A stretch of DNA of 36,191 nt, from contig JADLDI010000092.1 of NCBI GenBank assembly GCA_020846745.1, positions 1 to 36,191 of the forward strand, read 5' to 3'. This DNA is from Bryobacterales bacterium (GTDB lineage: Bacteria; Acidobacteriota; Terriglobia; Bryobacterales; Bryobacteraceae). Positions 1-7,403 of this stretch are shown here, one piece after another. Numbering within the stretch: position 1 is the stretch's first letter; each line of letters begins with the position of its first letter. Below the pieces are notes generated by a model that did not search any database, was not told the DNA's origin, and saw only the letters and a list, made by a program, of their open reading frames with translations. Made by a program: the position numbers and the translations under genes.

Positions 1-1
1 A

Positions 2-154
2 GCCGCCGAAATCCGCGACGACGCTGCCAACCTCGATATCTCCGTCAACTTCCTCATCAGCCAGTACGCCAAAATCGGCTACCAGACCGCCCTCGAAGCA
101 TCCGTGCGGAACGAACCCAATTACGATCCCAATTGCGACATGGCTAAACGTTAA
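2..154 (+). CDS. C-terminal fragment of an unidentified protein
   Basis: An open frame runs in from the left edge and ends at a TAA at 152-154, giving the last 50 residues of a protein whose start lies outside the window. The visible peptide begins AAEIRDDAANLDISV and ends NCDMAKR. I do not recognise a family. It is rich in C-ending codons, which fits the rest of the window and supports real coding. No terminator follows. Its function cannot be inferred from this fragment. Confidence 0.6.
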   Translation, partial: AAEIRDDAANLDISVNFLISQYAKIGYQTALEASVRNEPNYDPNCDMAKR

Positions 155-437
155 TCAAGATCGCGCTTCGGGGGATTGCGTGCGCCGGCCGGGTCGCTGA
201 CGCTCCCCCTCCGTTTCGGGCGGCACCGGTTGGAAGCGATGGTGGTTGCAATGGTTTTACCGGACCTCGGGGAACGGATCACGGCTCGTTGACGTGGATC
301 GTGCTTGTTTGCAATCGCTTGCCGGAGTCGGAAGGCGGCGCAAAATCGCGGGGAGTTGTTCCGACGAAAGAGTCACAGGCTAGTGGCGGAGGTTGGGCCG
401 CGAACGAAGACGTTCACCCCACAGATGTATTTGCTGA

Positions 438-1937
438 CTATCTGATCGCACCAAACAAACTGATCATCCCCGCCACCACCTGATCCGCTGCCTGCCGGGC
501 ATACGGTGTCCGATCCACTTCGTAGCCTTCAAATGCATACTCGCCTTCGATCGGCATGTACTCGCCGCCTTCGCCGCTCGAGTAGCCGCAGAACAGCGTG
601 ATTGGGAAGGGGGACGCCTTCTTGACCGCCTGGCCGATTTCGGCGAACGGTTCACCGGGCATGGAGGCGATTACGACCTCGCCGATGCGGAGGAGTTGGA
701 CGCGCACTTTGATGGGATCGCCTTTGGCCTTCTGCCATTTATCCAACAGGTCCTGAAAACGCCTGACACGAGCCTCGGCGGCGTGGGTGGCCCAGGCGTC
801 GCCTTGCGATTTAATTTGGACAGCTTTGGCTTCGGCGTCGCGCACGCGCGAGCGCATCTTGTCGACCTCGGCGGGTGTGTACTCGCGGCCGGGCACTTCG
901 AGGACCTTCTCGGCGAACTTGAGGGTGCCATCGCGAGGTCCGGTGACACGCCACGGCTGCCTGGCGATGAACGCGGTGGATTCGACGAAGCCTTCGAACT
1001 TCGGAGACCGTTTTACCGTGTCGGTTTGCAGGGCCAGCGCGGCGGCTTGATGGCCGAGGATACGGCCCAGGCGGTGAGCAACGCCAAGGTCTCCGGTGAA
1101 GCCCTCGATGGGTCCCTGGTTGCCGGCGGCGCCTTGGAAGAAGAGACATTTCGATCCGGGCAGGGCGTGCTCGACCTCTTTGCGCATCATGCCAGGCCAG
1201 TCTGGCGAGATCATTTTATTCTCCCAGGCCATGACCGTACCGTGGCATTGGAAGTTGACGAGCACGGCGAGCGTCGACCCATCGGCGCGGTCGATCCGAA
1301 CCACGGTCAGGTCGCGGTCGACCAAGCCTTCAGGATTGCGGCCCACGGCGGGTGGCGCGCCGTTTAATGGACGCATGCGGCGGTTGATGTTGATGGTGCC
1401 GGCGCCGCGGGCTCCGCCGACGTGGACGGGTTCCAGTTTGCGGTTGGCTTCGACGATCGCGCCCGCGATCTTGTCGGTGACGACGCTCCAGTAGGCATCG
1501 AAGCCCTTTTCGAACTTAGTCAAGTCGTAGCCGACGGGTCCTTTTTCTTTAGTCAGGAAGGGGCCGGCGTGGGTATGGGTTGCGCCGATGCGGATGTGCG
1601 TGGGCGGGATGCCTGTTGCCGCCGCGGCTCGCCCGATGGCGTCGACGACGTAGTTGGGGAAAAGCGAGTCGATATCGACCATCGCGAATTTCTGGGATCC
1701 ATCGGAGATAACCAACGCGGTGGCGATCATGCCGGCCGGGTCGATGCCTTCCGCTCCCACATGAGTTTGGGCGCCCCAGTTCATCTGCGGGATGCCGACC
1801 GGCGGAGTGATATCGGCGCGTGCGACGCCGGCGCTTAGTCCCGAGGGTGCGGAGTTGCGGACTCCTTGCTCAACCACGTCCGCACGAACAGCGACCGCGA
1901 AGCAAACCAGAACGGCCAATTGAAGAAACAGACGCAT
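438..1937 (-). CDS. Secreted neutral/alkaline ceramidase-like protein
   Basis: A 499-residue protein resembling the N-terminal catalytic domain of neutral/alkaline non-lysosomal ceramidases (PF04734 type), zinc amidases that release fatty acid from ceramide. I chose the ATG at 1937 because it opens directly onto a signal peptide (MRLFLQLAVLVCFAVAVRA); longer in-frame starts would run into the divergent gene at 1990. Family features seen are SAGVARADITPPVG (35-48), the zinc-binding THTHAGP (His121, His123), NINRR (183-187), VDRDL (206-210), and FQCHG (His232). The usual active-site GDxSPN is replaced by AGNQGP (271-276), with Gly275 where the serine nucleophile is expected. It is shorter than typical ceramidases (about 650 residues), so the C-terminal immunoglobulin-like domain appears absent. 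Fold assignment is firm; true ceramidase activity is doubtful. Confidence 0.85.
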   Translation of the reverse strand: MRLFLQLAVLVCFAVAVRADVVEQGVRNSAPSGLSAGVARADITPPVGIPQMNWGAQTHVGAEGIDPAGMIATALVISDGSQKFAMVDIDSLFPNYVVDAIGRAAAATGIPPTHIRIGATHTHAGPFLTKEKGPVGYDLTKFEKGFDAYWSVVTDKIAGAIVEANRKLEPVHVGGARGAGTININRRMRPLNGAPPAVGRNPEGLVDRDLTVVRIDRADGSTLAVLVNFQCHGTVMAWENKMISPDWPGMMRKEVEHALPGSKCLFFQGAAGNQGPIEGFTGDLGVAHRLGRILGHQAAALALQTDTVKRSPKFEGFVESTAFIARQPWRVTGPRDGTLKFAEKVLEVPGREYTPAEVDKMRSRVRDAEAKAVQIKSQGDAWATHAAEARVRRFQDLLDKWQKAKGDPIKVRVQLLRIGEVVIASMPGEPFAEIGQAVKKASPFPITLFCGYSSGEGGEYMPIEGEYAFEGYEVDRTPYARQAADQVVAGMISLFGAIR

Positions 1938-1943
1938 ATAGGT

Positions 1944-1972
1944 TCTGTACCATACAGCACGGCCTTTATAAT
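1944..1972 (+). promoter_or_regulatory. Candidate sigma-70 promoter for the Sel1 gene
   Basis: A perfect TATAAT lies at 1967-1972, 17 bases before the ATG at 1990. The -35 position is poor: TCTGTA at 1944-1949 with a 17-base spacer. It sits in the 52-base gap between two divergent genes. The same TTTATAATCGG string also occurs at the stronger promoter near 21106. Support is mainly the -10 box and its position. Confidence 0.4.
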
Positions 1973-1989
1973 CGGAGTGGGTTCTGTTC

Positions 1990-3627
1990 ATGCGTTGTCG
2001 CCTTGTCCGGCTTGTGTGCGGTGTCGTGTGGGTGAGCGGTGTTTCGTTTGCGGATTTCGCAACGGGCATGCGCGCGTATCAGAACGGCGATTTTGCGACC
2101 GCCATTCGCGAACTGACACGTGAAGGCGAAGCGGGCAACATGGCCGCGCAGTTCACCCTTGGCTTCATGTATGCGAACGGCAAAGGAACGGCGGTCAGCG
2201 AGTCGCAGGCGTTGCTGTGGTTCCGGATGGCGGCGCAGCGCGGTCACGCCGATGCGCAGTACGCGGCCGGTTACATGCTGCTGAACGGCAAAGGCGCGGC
2301 TGCGGATGAGGCGGAAGCGGCGCGCCTGTTCCAATTGGCCGCGGCGCAGAACCACATACCGGCGCAATACAGCCTGGCGTTGCTCTATGTGGAAGGCAAA
2401 GGGGTCAAGAAGGACGAGGCGGAAGCCGCGCGGCTTTTGACGGTGGCGGCGCAGCGGGAAAACCCGTCGGCGCAGTACGCACTCGGCAAATTGCTGTTGA
2501 CGGCCACTACGATTCCCAAAGACGAAGAGACCGGCATCAAGTGGTTGCAGTTTGCGGCAAACCAGGGCGTGCCGGACGCGCTGCTGCTGCTGGCGTCACG
2601 GTCGCAGAATGCCGCGGAGGCGTTTCAGTTGCGGCTGCGCGCGGCCGAGTTGGGTTCAGCCGAGGCGCAGATGGCGACGGCCGTAGCGTACGCCGAAGGC
2701 AAGGGCGCTGCCCAGAGCGACAGTGAAGCGGCCAAGTGGTACCGCAAGGCCGCGGAGCAGAAGAACGCGGAAGCGCAGTTCCAGATGGGGTTCCTGTATG
2801 CCAACGGCAAGGGGGTCGCGCAGGATGAGCAGGAGGCGGCCAAGTGGTATCGCCGCGCGGCGGAGCAAGGCCATGCGGGCGCGTTCTTTAATCTGCGCGC
2901 GCTTGAATCGTCAGGGCGTGTGCGCCCGGCAGACCCGCTGGAGGCGGTGCGCATTTACAAGGTAGCCGCGGGACAGGGCAATGCGGACGCGCAGTATCAA
3001 TTGGCGCTGATCTATGAAGAGGGCCGCACGGGTTCGCCGGATCAGGCTGGCGCGCTCAAATGGATGCGCATGGCGGCCGAGCAGGGACATCCGGAGGCGC
3101 AGTTCCGGCTGGGCCGCATGTTTGCCGCCGGGATAGGGGTTCCGCAGAGTAGCGCGGAGGCGATCGGCTGGTACAAGAAGGCGGCCGAACAGGGGAACGG
3201 ACAGGCGCAAACGGCACTGGCCGAGTTTTATGTCAACAATGGCGCCGCGGCAAATCCGGCCGAGGCGGCGAAATGGCTGGCGCGGGCGGCCGAGCAAGGC
3301 AACCGGCAAGCCCAATACGGCTACGGCCTGATGCTGCTCGAAGGAAGAGGCGTGGCTCGTAACGTTCGCGAGGGCGCGCGTCTGATGCGGCTGGCGGCGG
3401 ACACCGGGTATGGGGCGGCCCAATTGCAATTCGCGCGATTGTGCCTGGAAGGCCGCGGCGTTCCGCAGGATTTCGTACAGGCCCACGTGTGGGCGAACCT
3501 GGCGGCTACCGAAGGCGAGGCGGAAGCCGTACAAGTTCGTGAGAAGGCGGCCGGCCTGATGACCCACGAGCAAGTGGCGCAGGCGCAGGATATGGCAAGG
3601 AACTGGCGGCCGGCGGCCAAACAGTAA
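1990..3627 (+). CDS. Secreted Sel1-like repeat protein
   Basis: A 545-residue protein with a signal peptide (about residues 1-21) followed by about 13 Sel1-like repeats of 35-37 residues, a TPR relative that forms alpha-solenoids. Repeats follow the pattern AQxxLGxxYxxGKGVxxDxxEAAKWYRxAAEQGxxx and run from about residue 50 to 515. The fifth (near 196-225) lacks the GKG turn and is degenerate. Sel1 proteins usually act as scaffolds for protein interaction, often in the envelope; this one should be periplasmic or exported. No enzymatic domain is visible. It starts 52 bases from the divergent ceramidase-like gene and 48 bases before the beta-barrel gene. The partner is unknown. Confidence 0.9.
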   Translation: MRCRLVRLVCGVVWVSGVSFADFATGMRAYQNGDFATAIRELTREGEAGNMAAQFTLGFMYANGKGTAVSESQALLWFRMAAQRGHADAQYAAGYMLLNGKGAAADEAEAARLFQLAAAQNHIPAQYSLALLYVEGKGVKKDEAEAARLLTVAAQRENPSAQYALGKLLLTATTIPKDEETGIKWLQFAANQGVPDALLLLASRSQNAAEAFQLRLRAAELGSAEAQMATAVAYAEGKGAAQSDSEAAKWYRKAAEQKNAEAQFQMGFLYANGKGVAQDEQEAAKWYRRAAEQGHAGAFFNLRALESSGRVRPADPLEAVRIYKVAAGQGNADAQYQLALIYEEGRTGSPDQAGALKWMRMAAEQGHPEAQFRLGRMFAAGIGVPQSSAEAIGWYKKAAEQGNGQAQTALAEFYVNNGAAANPAEAAKWLARAAEQGNRQAQYGYGLMLLEGRGVARNVREGARLMRLAADTGYGAAQLQFARLCLEGRGVPQDFVQAHVWANLAATEGEAEAVQVREKAAGLMTHEQVAQAQDMARNWRPAAKQ

Positions 3628-3675
3628 TCATTCAGGCCTTGCAATTCCAAAACATCTTTCGCCATAGTTGTTTTC

Positions 3676-4218
3676 ATGAGAGTTCTGCCGATAGCAGCAG
3701 CAGCGCTGATGTTCGGAGCGCCTGCCTTTGCACAAACCAAGCGCATCGAAGCGTTTGGGCAGATCGGATGGATGCGATGGGCGGGTGACGAGGGAGGCGT
3801 CGGCAGCGCGGCCGCGTACGGCGGTGCGGTGATGCTACCGCTTACCAAGCGTTGGGCGGTGGACGTCGATGTACTGACTTCGCGCCAGACTATAGTCGAC
3901 GGAGATTACGAGGCCAAGAGGCGGCGCACGTTGTTTACACCGGGTTTGGTGGCCCGCTGGGGGACCGACCGTGTGTATGGGTTCGCCGGCGGCGGCGTCG
4001 GCGGGCAGTGGGATTCAACGGATTTCACGCGCGGGCCGATCGTCGGAATTCCGCAGGCGGGACATGTGAGCAACAGTAGGTTCGTCTACCTGCACGGCAA
4101 AGGGGGGCTGGTGGCGACGGTCACGGGACGGCTTTTGTTTCGCGCGGATCTGGGGATCGGCTTCCCGTATGCGATGCCGAATGCGACGGTCCGGGCAGGG
4201 GTGGGGTGGCGCTTTTAG
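3676..4218 (+). CDS. Small outer-membrane beta-barrel-like protein
   Basis: A 180-residue protein with a signal peptide (MRVLPIAAAALMFGAPAFAQ, about 20 residues). The mature part has alternating hydrophobic and aromatic strands (AFGQIGWMRW, YGGAVMLPL, LFTPGLVARWG, YGFAGGGVGGQW, LLFRADLGIGFPY) and ends in aromatic Phe (VRAGVGWRF), the usual terminal signature recognised by the BAM machinery. This suggests an eight-strand OmpA/OmpW-like or 'outer membrane protein beta-barrel' porin fold. The specific family and ligand are not recognisable. The last 98 bases overlap the 3' end of the convergent O-antigen-ligase-like gene. A weak -35/-10 pair (TTGCAA 3639-3644, CATAGT 3663-3668) lies just upstream. 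Confidence 0.75.
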   Translation: MRVLPIAAAALMFGAPAFAQTKRIEAFGQIGWMRWAGDEGGVGSAAAYGGAVMLPLTKRWAVDVDVLTSRQTIVDGDYEAKRRRTLFTPGLVARWGTDRVYGFAGGGVGGQWDSTDFTRGPIVGIPQAGHVSNSRFVYLHGKGGLVATVTGRLLFRADLGIGFPYAMPNATVRAGVGWRF

Positions 4219-5320
4219 GCCGGTACAACGCGCCCAGCCGCCACACCGCACCCGCGAGGGCGAAGTAAAAGGCGCCGAATGCCGGACGTTCGTGGAAGTG
4301 GTAGTCGACCCAACAGTGCAGCAGCACAGTGAGCAAGCCGATGCCCCACACGGTGAGCCATGCGCGTGGCGCGATCACCAAGCCGAAGGCGAGCATGAGA
4401 AGCGCATATGGCATGCCGCCCTCGGCGGCCCATTCGGCCCAATCGTTGTGGGCGTGGTTGTCGAACAGTCCGTCGTCGAATTGGGCGTAGGCAGGGTGCA
4501 CACGCGGCCAGGCTCCGGCGCCGAAGCCGAGTCCGGGACGCTCGCGGATCATGTCCCAGGTGGATTGTGTCAGCATCCAGCGGTCCTCGTAGGGTTTGTC
4601 GCGCAGAAGCTTTTCCGCGAGCAACTGCCAACCAGAGATCAACGCAAAAACTGCGACAAGCGCGGCCAGTGCGCCGGCCTTCTTGCCTACACGCAGCAGC
4701 ATGACGACGACGATGGTTTCCGCGAATACCAGGATTGAACCGGCTCGTGAGCCGGATGCCACCACGGAGACGATCATTAGGGCCGATGCGGCGGCCCAAC
4801 CGATCTGAACGCGGCCCGTAGCAAACGCCAGCACGAGTGCCGCAGGAAGCACCAGTTGAATAAAAGCGGCGTACTGATTCTCGTAAACGAACGGTCCCAT
4901 CAAACCCAGGTTGTATCCGCTTTCGAATAGCCAGTAGATCTTGCCGTCGGTGGCGGTGTGGCGCTGCATCAAGGCGACAAACGCGATGGCGGCGCCGAAG
5001 CCGGCGATCCAATCGAGGTGGTCCTGTTGGGCGAGTGCGGTTGCTACGTGGAACGCGGCCAGCCACGAAAGCCACATCAGCAAAATGTTTAACGTGGCCC
5101 ATTCGTAGGCCGTGCGATGCAGCACGAGTTGCACGCCGGGCCAGGAGACGACCGCGAGCAAGACCACGAGCGCAACGGAAAGCCGGAAGCGCACTCGACC
5201 GCTGAGGACGCCCCACGCGGCTATCAGCAAAAGCGCGACCTGTTCCAGGCGCCACGCCCAGGTTTCCCGGACGAAGGCGAGTGCAATGCCCGCCGCCAGT
5301 GTGACGGCCAATGCGCTCAT
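4121..5320 (-). CDS. O-antigen ligase / polymerase family membrane protein
   Basis: A 399-residue polytopic membrane protein with about ten hydrophobic helices between residues 1 and 360. It carries Wzy/WaaL family marks: YENQYAAF (146-153), GSRAG (190-194), and in the large periplasmic loop the HAHNDW motif (His289, His291, Asn292) followed by AEGG. Such proteins polymerise or ligate undecaprenyl-linked glycan to lipid A core at the periplasmic face, or transfer glycan to proteins. Ligase, polymerase and protein-glycosylating forms cannot be told apart by motif. The last 32 residues are a Pro/Ser-rich hydrophilic tail encoded in the overlap with the opposite-strand gene. Its ATG overlaps the TGA of the upstream TPR gene by four bases, so the two are translationally coupled. 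Confidence 0.85.
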   Translation of the reverse strand: MSALAVTLAAGIALAFVRETWAWRLEQVALLLIAAWGVLSGRVRFRLSVALVVLLAVVSWPGVQLVLHRTAYEWATLNILLMWLSWLAAFHVATALAQQDHLDWIAGFGAAIAFVALMQRHTATDGKIYWLFESGYNLGLMGPFVYENQYAAFIQLVLPAALVLAFATGRVQIGWAAASALMIVSVVASGSRAGSILVFAETIVVVMLLRVGKKAGALAALVAVFALISGWQLLAEKLLRDKPYEDRWMLTQSTWDMIRERPGLGFGAGAWPRVHPAYAQFDDGLFDNHAHNDWAEWAAEGGMPYALLMLAFGLVIAPRAWLTVWGIGLLTVLLHCWVDYHFHERPAFGAFYFALAGAVWRLGALYRPKSATPPLPGPSHSASHTGSRSPDPRETKAVP

Positions 5321-6411
5321 CGGGATTCGCGCACCGCGAGCGCCTCAACCGCCAGCGATCCTTCAAAGCGCATGCGGCCGGGCGGGCGCTCATACAGCAA
5401 GGTGACCGTCACGGCTTCAGGCGACAGCACCTGAAGGTAGCCATCGGCCCAACTGGCGCGAGCGACCACTTGCCCCTTGCCGGCTGTTGCCGCTTCCCAA
5501 AGAAATCCAGGATTCTGACCGCCGGCTTTCCAACGTAGCTCGCGCAGCGCGCCGGAGGCCGGCGGCAGCAACCGTGTTAACACGGCGCAACGCTCAGCCT
5601 GATCTCCATTGAGGTCGACACGCCAGCGCTTGCCGGGTTCGAGCACTACCACGGAGACGCCGCGGCCGGCGAGCGGGGTCCATTCCATACGAGGGACATC
5701 GCGGCTGCCTAGCCGCCGCCAGACACGGAAGCCCTCATCGAACCGGCGGTTCTCGATGAGCACGTTGGCGAGACCGGCCAGCGGGGGCCGGTCGGAAGGC
5801 TCGGCGGGTGGCCCGAGTTTCTCCGCGGCAGCGGCGGCTTCATCCCAATTCCTGTTGGACGCAGCCCACAATGCGTACTGCAGCCATACAGGGCGGCGTT
5901 CGGGCAGGACCTCGTGTCGAACGCGCGCACCGTCACCGAGCAGACTCGACGCAAGGTCGAACAGTGGTCGCAAATCCGTATACGCCATTTCCATCGATGC
6001 CTTGGCCCAAGTGATAAACTCCGCGGGGCGTTGCCGGCGGTAGTAGAAATTGGCGAGGGCCCAGCGTACATCGTACTTGCGGCTGCGGCGGCCGGCCTCG
6101 AGCAGGCAACGCTCGGCTTCCGGTATATTTCCGGCGATCTCCTCCGCCAAACCAAGCCTCACCCACAGCAAGGCGTCGGCGGGCAAGCGCTCTACCGCGG
6201 CGCGATAGGCGGGGCGCGGGTCCTGCCCGGCTTCCTCTTGCCAGTGTCCGAGCGCGACATGGTGGAACGCGTTGCCGGGGTCGATGGCTGTGGCGCGTTC
6301 CAGACGATCGCGCGACGGCCAGGCGTAGAGGATCTCGGCGTATCCCCGGCGCATCGATTCCACAGCCGCGGCCACCAGCAGAACGCAAGTAATTATGCGG
6401 ATTAGACCCAA
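5317..6411 (-). CDS. Membrane-anchored TPR protein, partner of the O-antigen-ligase-like gene
   Basis: A 364-residue protein with an N-terminal hydrophobic segment (about 3-19, signal peptide or anchor), a TPR-like helical region (about 30-230) with helical pairs such as DALLWVRLGLAEEIAG and AERCLLEAGRRSRKY, and a C-terminal beta-rich region (about 250-355) that may be a small carbohydrate-binding-like or jelly-roll module. Bacterial O-antigen-ligase homologues are often paired with, or fused to, TPR domains, and the ATGA coupling to the next gene supports a joint role in glycan ligation. The C-terminal domain is not recognised. Its start lies only 14 bases from the divergent gene at 6426, so its promoter must reach into that gene. 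Confidence 0.7.
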   Translation of the reverse strand: MGLIRIITCVLLVAAAVESMRRGYAEILYAWPSRDRLERATAIDPGNAFHHVALGHWQEEAGQDPRPAYRAAVERLPADALLWVRLGLAEEIAGNIPEAERCLLEAGRRSRKYDVRWALANFYYRRQRPAEFITWAKASMEMAYTDLRPLFDLASSLLGDGARVRHEVLPERRPVWLQYALWAASNRNWDEAAAAAEKLGPPAEPSDRPPLAGLANVLIENRRFDEGFRVWRRLGSRDVPRMEWTPLAGRGVSVVVLEPGKRWRVDLNGDQAERCAVLTRLLPPASGALRELRWKAGGQNPGFLWEAATAGKGQVVARASWADGYLQVLSPEAVTVTLLYERPPGRMRFEGSLAVEALAVRESR

Positions 6412-6425
6412 CGCGCTAGCTTACA

Positions 6426-7394
6426 ATGGAACCCATGTGGGTCAACTCTGTGCTAGCTGCTGTGATGGCCGCAGGGCTTGTAGCTCGACCGGCAACGGCG
6501 GCGGGCGGATCGTTAGGAGTGGCGACGGCGGAAGGGCCCTTCACCGTCAACAGTGCGCTCGTGCGCGGAAACGCCACGTTAACGGACGGTGCGGCGGTTG
6601 AAACCACGACGGCGCCGTCGCGGCTGAATTTAGCGAGCGGCGCCAAAGTCAGGCTCGATCCGAACTCGCGGGCGCGCGTGTTCACAGACCGGGTGGTGCT
6701 TGAAAAGGGATCGGGTGAGTTGACGGCTACGCGTACCTATTCGATTGAAGCGCGGACGCTGCGAATCACACCCGAAGCGCCGAATTCGAGCGCACGAGTG
6801 GCGTTGCGTGCCGATAAAGTGGTCCAGGTAGCTTCCTCGTCCGGGCGGTTTCGCGTGCACAACGCAGCGGGCATTCTGGTGTCGAATCTCGACCCGGGTC
6901 TGGCACTCGAGTTCGAACCGCAGGTGACCGGGCCGGGCGCTCCGTCGAGCTTCGTCGGATGCGTGCTGAAGAAAGACGACAAGTTCATCGTCTACGACCA
7001 GACTACGCGCATGATCGTCGAACTGCGTGGGACGGGATTTGAGAAGGAAGCGGGAAACCGGGTGCAAGTGAACGGCACGGCACGCGCCGCGGCCCAGGGC
7101 AACACACAGGCGCTAGATGTCACCAGCGTGATCCGCATTGAACAAGGGGGCTGCGCAGACGTCGCCAAGGAAATCGGCGCCGACACAGGAACGGGGGGAG
7201 CAAAAGCAACTGCGGCATCCAAACCTGCGCGCACACCCAAATCTTCACCCGCGCCGGCATCTACGCCCGCGGGCAGCGCCGGCAGTACGGGAATGTCGGC
7301 GGGGACCAAAATCGCCATCATCGGCGCGGTGGCCGGCGGCGGCGTAGCGGCGGCGGTGGTGGCAACACAGAGTGGCAGCGACCGTTCGCGCTAG
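6426..7394 (+). CDS. Secreted FecR-like / DUF5818-like protein with C-terminal hydrophobic helix
   Basis: A 322-residue protein. The N-terminus holds a signal peptide (cleavage near ATAAGG); an alternative ATG at 6435 gives a more compact signal and is equally plausible. Residues about 30-110 resemble FecR-type periplasmic domains (NSALVRGNATLTDGAAVET, followed by an LASGAKVRLDPNSRARV stretch). Residues about 175-240 match the small beta-barrel found in acidobacterial secreted proteins (DUF5818-like: FVGCVLKKDDKFIVYDQTT, then VELRGTGF and GNRVQVNGTA). A Pro/Ala/Ser-rich linker (255-290) leads to a hydrophobic Gly/Ala helix (295-315), a possible membrane anchor. Function is unknown; FecR domains are usually sensors or envelope-binding modules. 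The next gene begins nine bases after its stop. Confidence 0.65.
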   Translation: MEPMWVNSVLAAVMAAGLVARPATAAGGSLGVATAEGPFTVNSALVRGNATLTDGAAVETTTAPSRLNLASGAKVRLDPNSRARVFTDRVVLEKGSGELTATRTYSIEARTLRITPEAPNSSARVALRADKVVQVASSSGRFRVHNAAGILVSNLDPGLALEFEPQVTGPGAPSSFVGCVLKKDDKFIVYDQTTRMIVELRGTGFEKEAGNRVQVNGTARAAAQGNTQALDVTSVIRIEQGGCADVAKEIGADTGTGGAKATAASKPARTPKSSPAPASTPAGSAGSTGMSAGTKIAIIGAVAGGGVAAAVVATQSGSDRSR

Positions 7395-7403
7395 CATTCT
7401 TAT

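Noticed and set aside
155..437. Small plus-strand frame at 289-483 in the first intergenic region
   Set aside because: No ribosome binding site or family match, and it runs into the ceramidase-like gene. The 283-base gap shows nothing else I can name.
4215..5393. Long minus-strand frame of 392 codons overlapping the O-antigen-ligase-like gene
   Set aside because: It is Arg-rich with no recognisable domain and is a shadow of the membrane protein frame.
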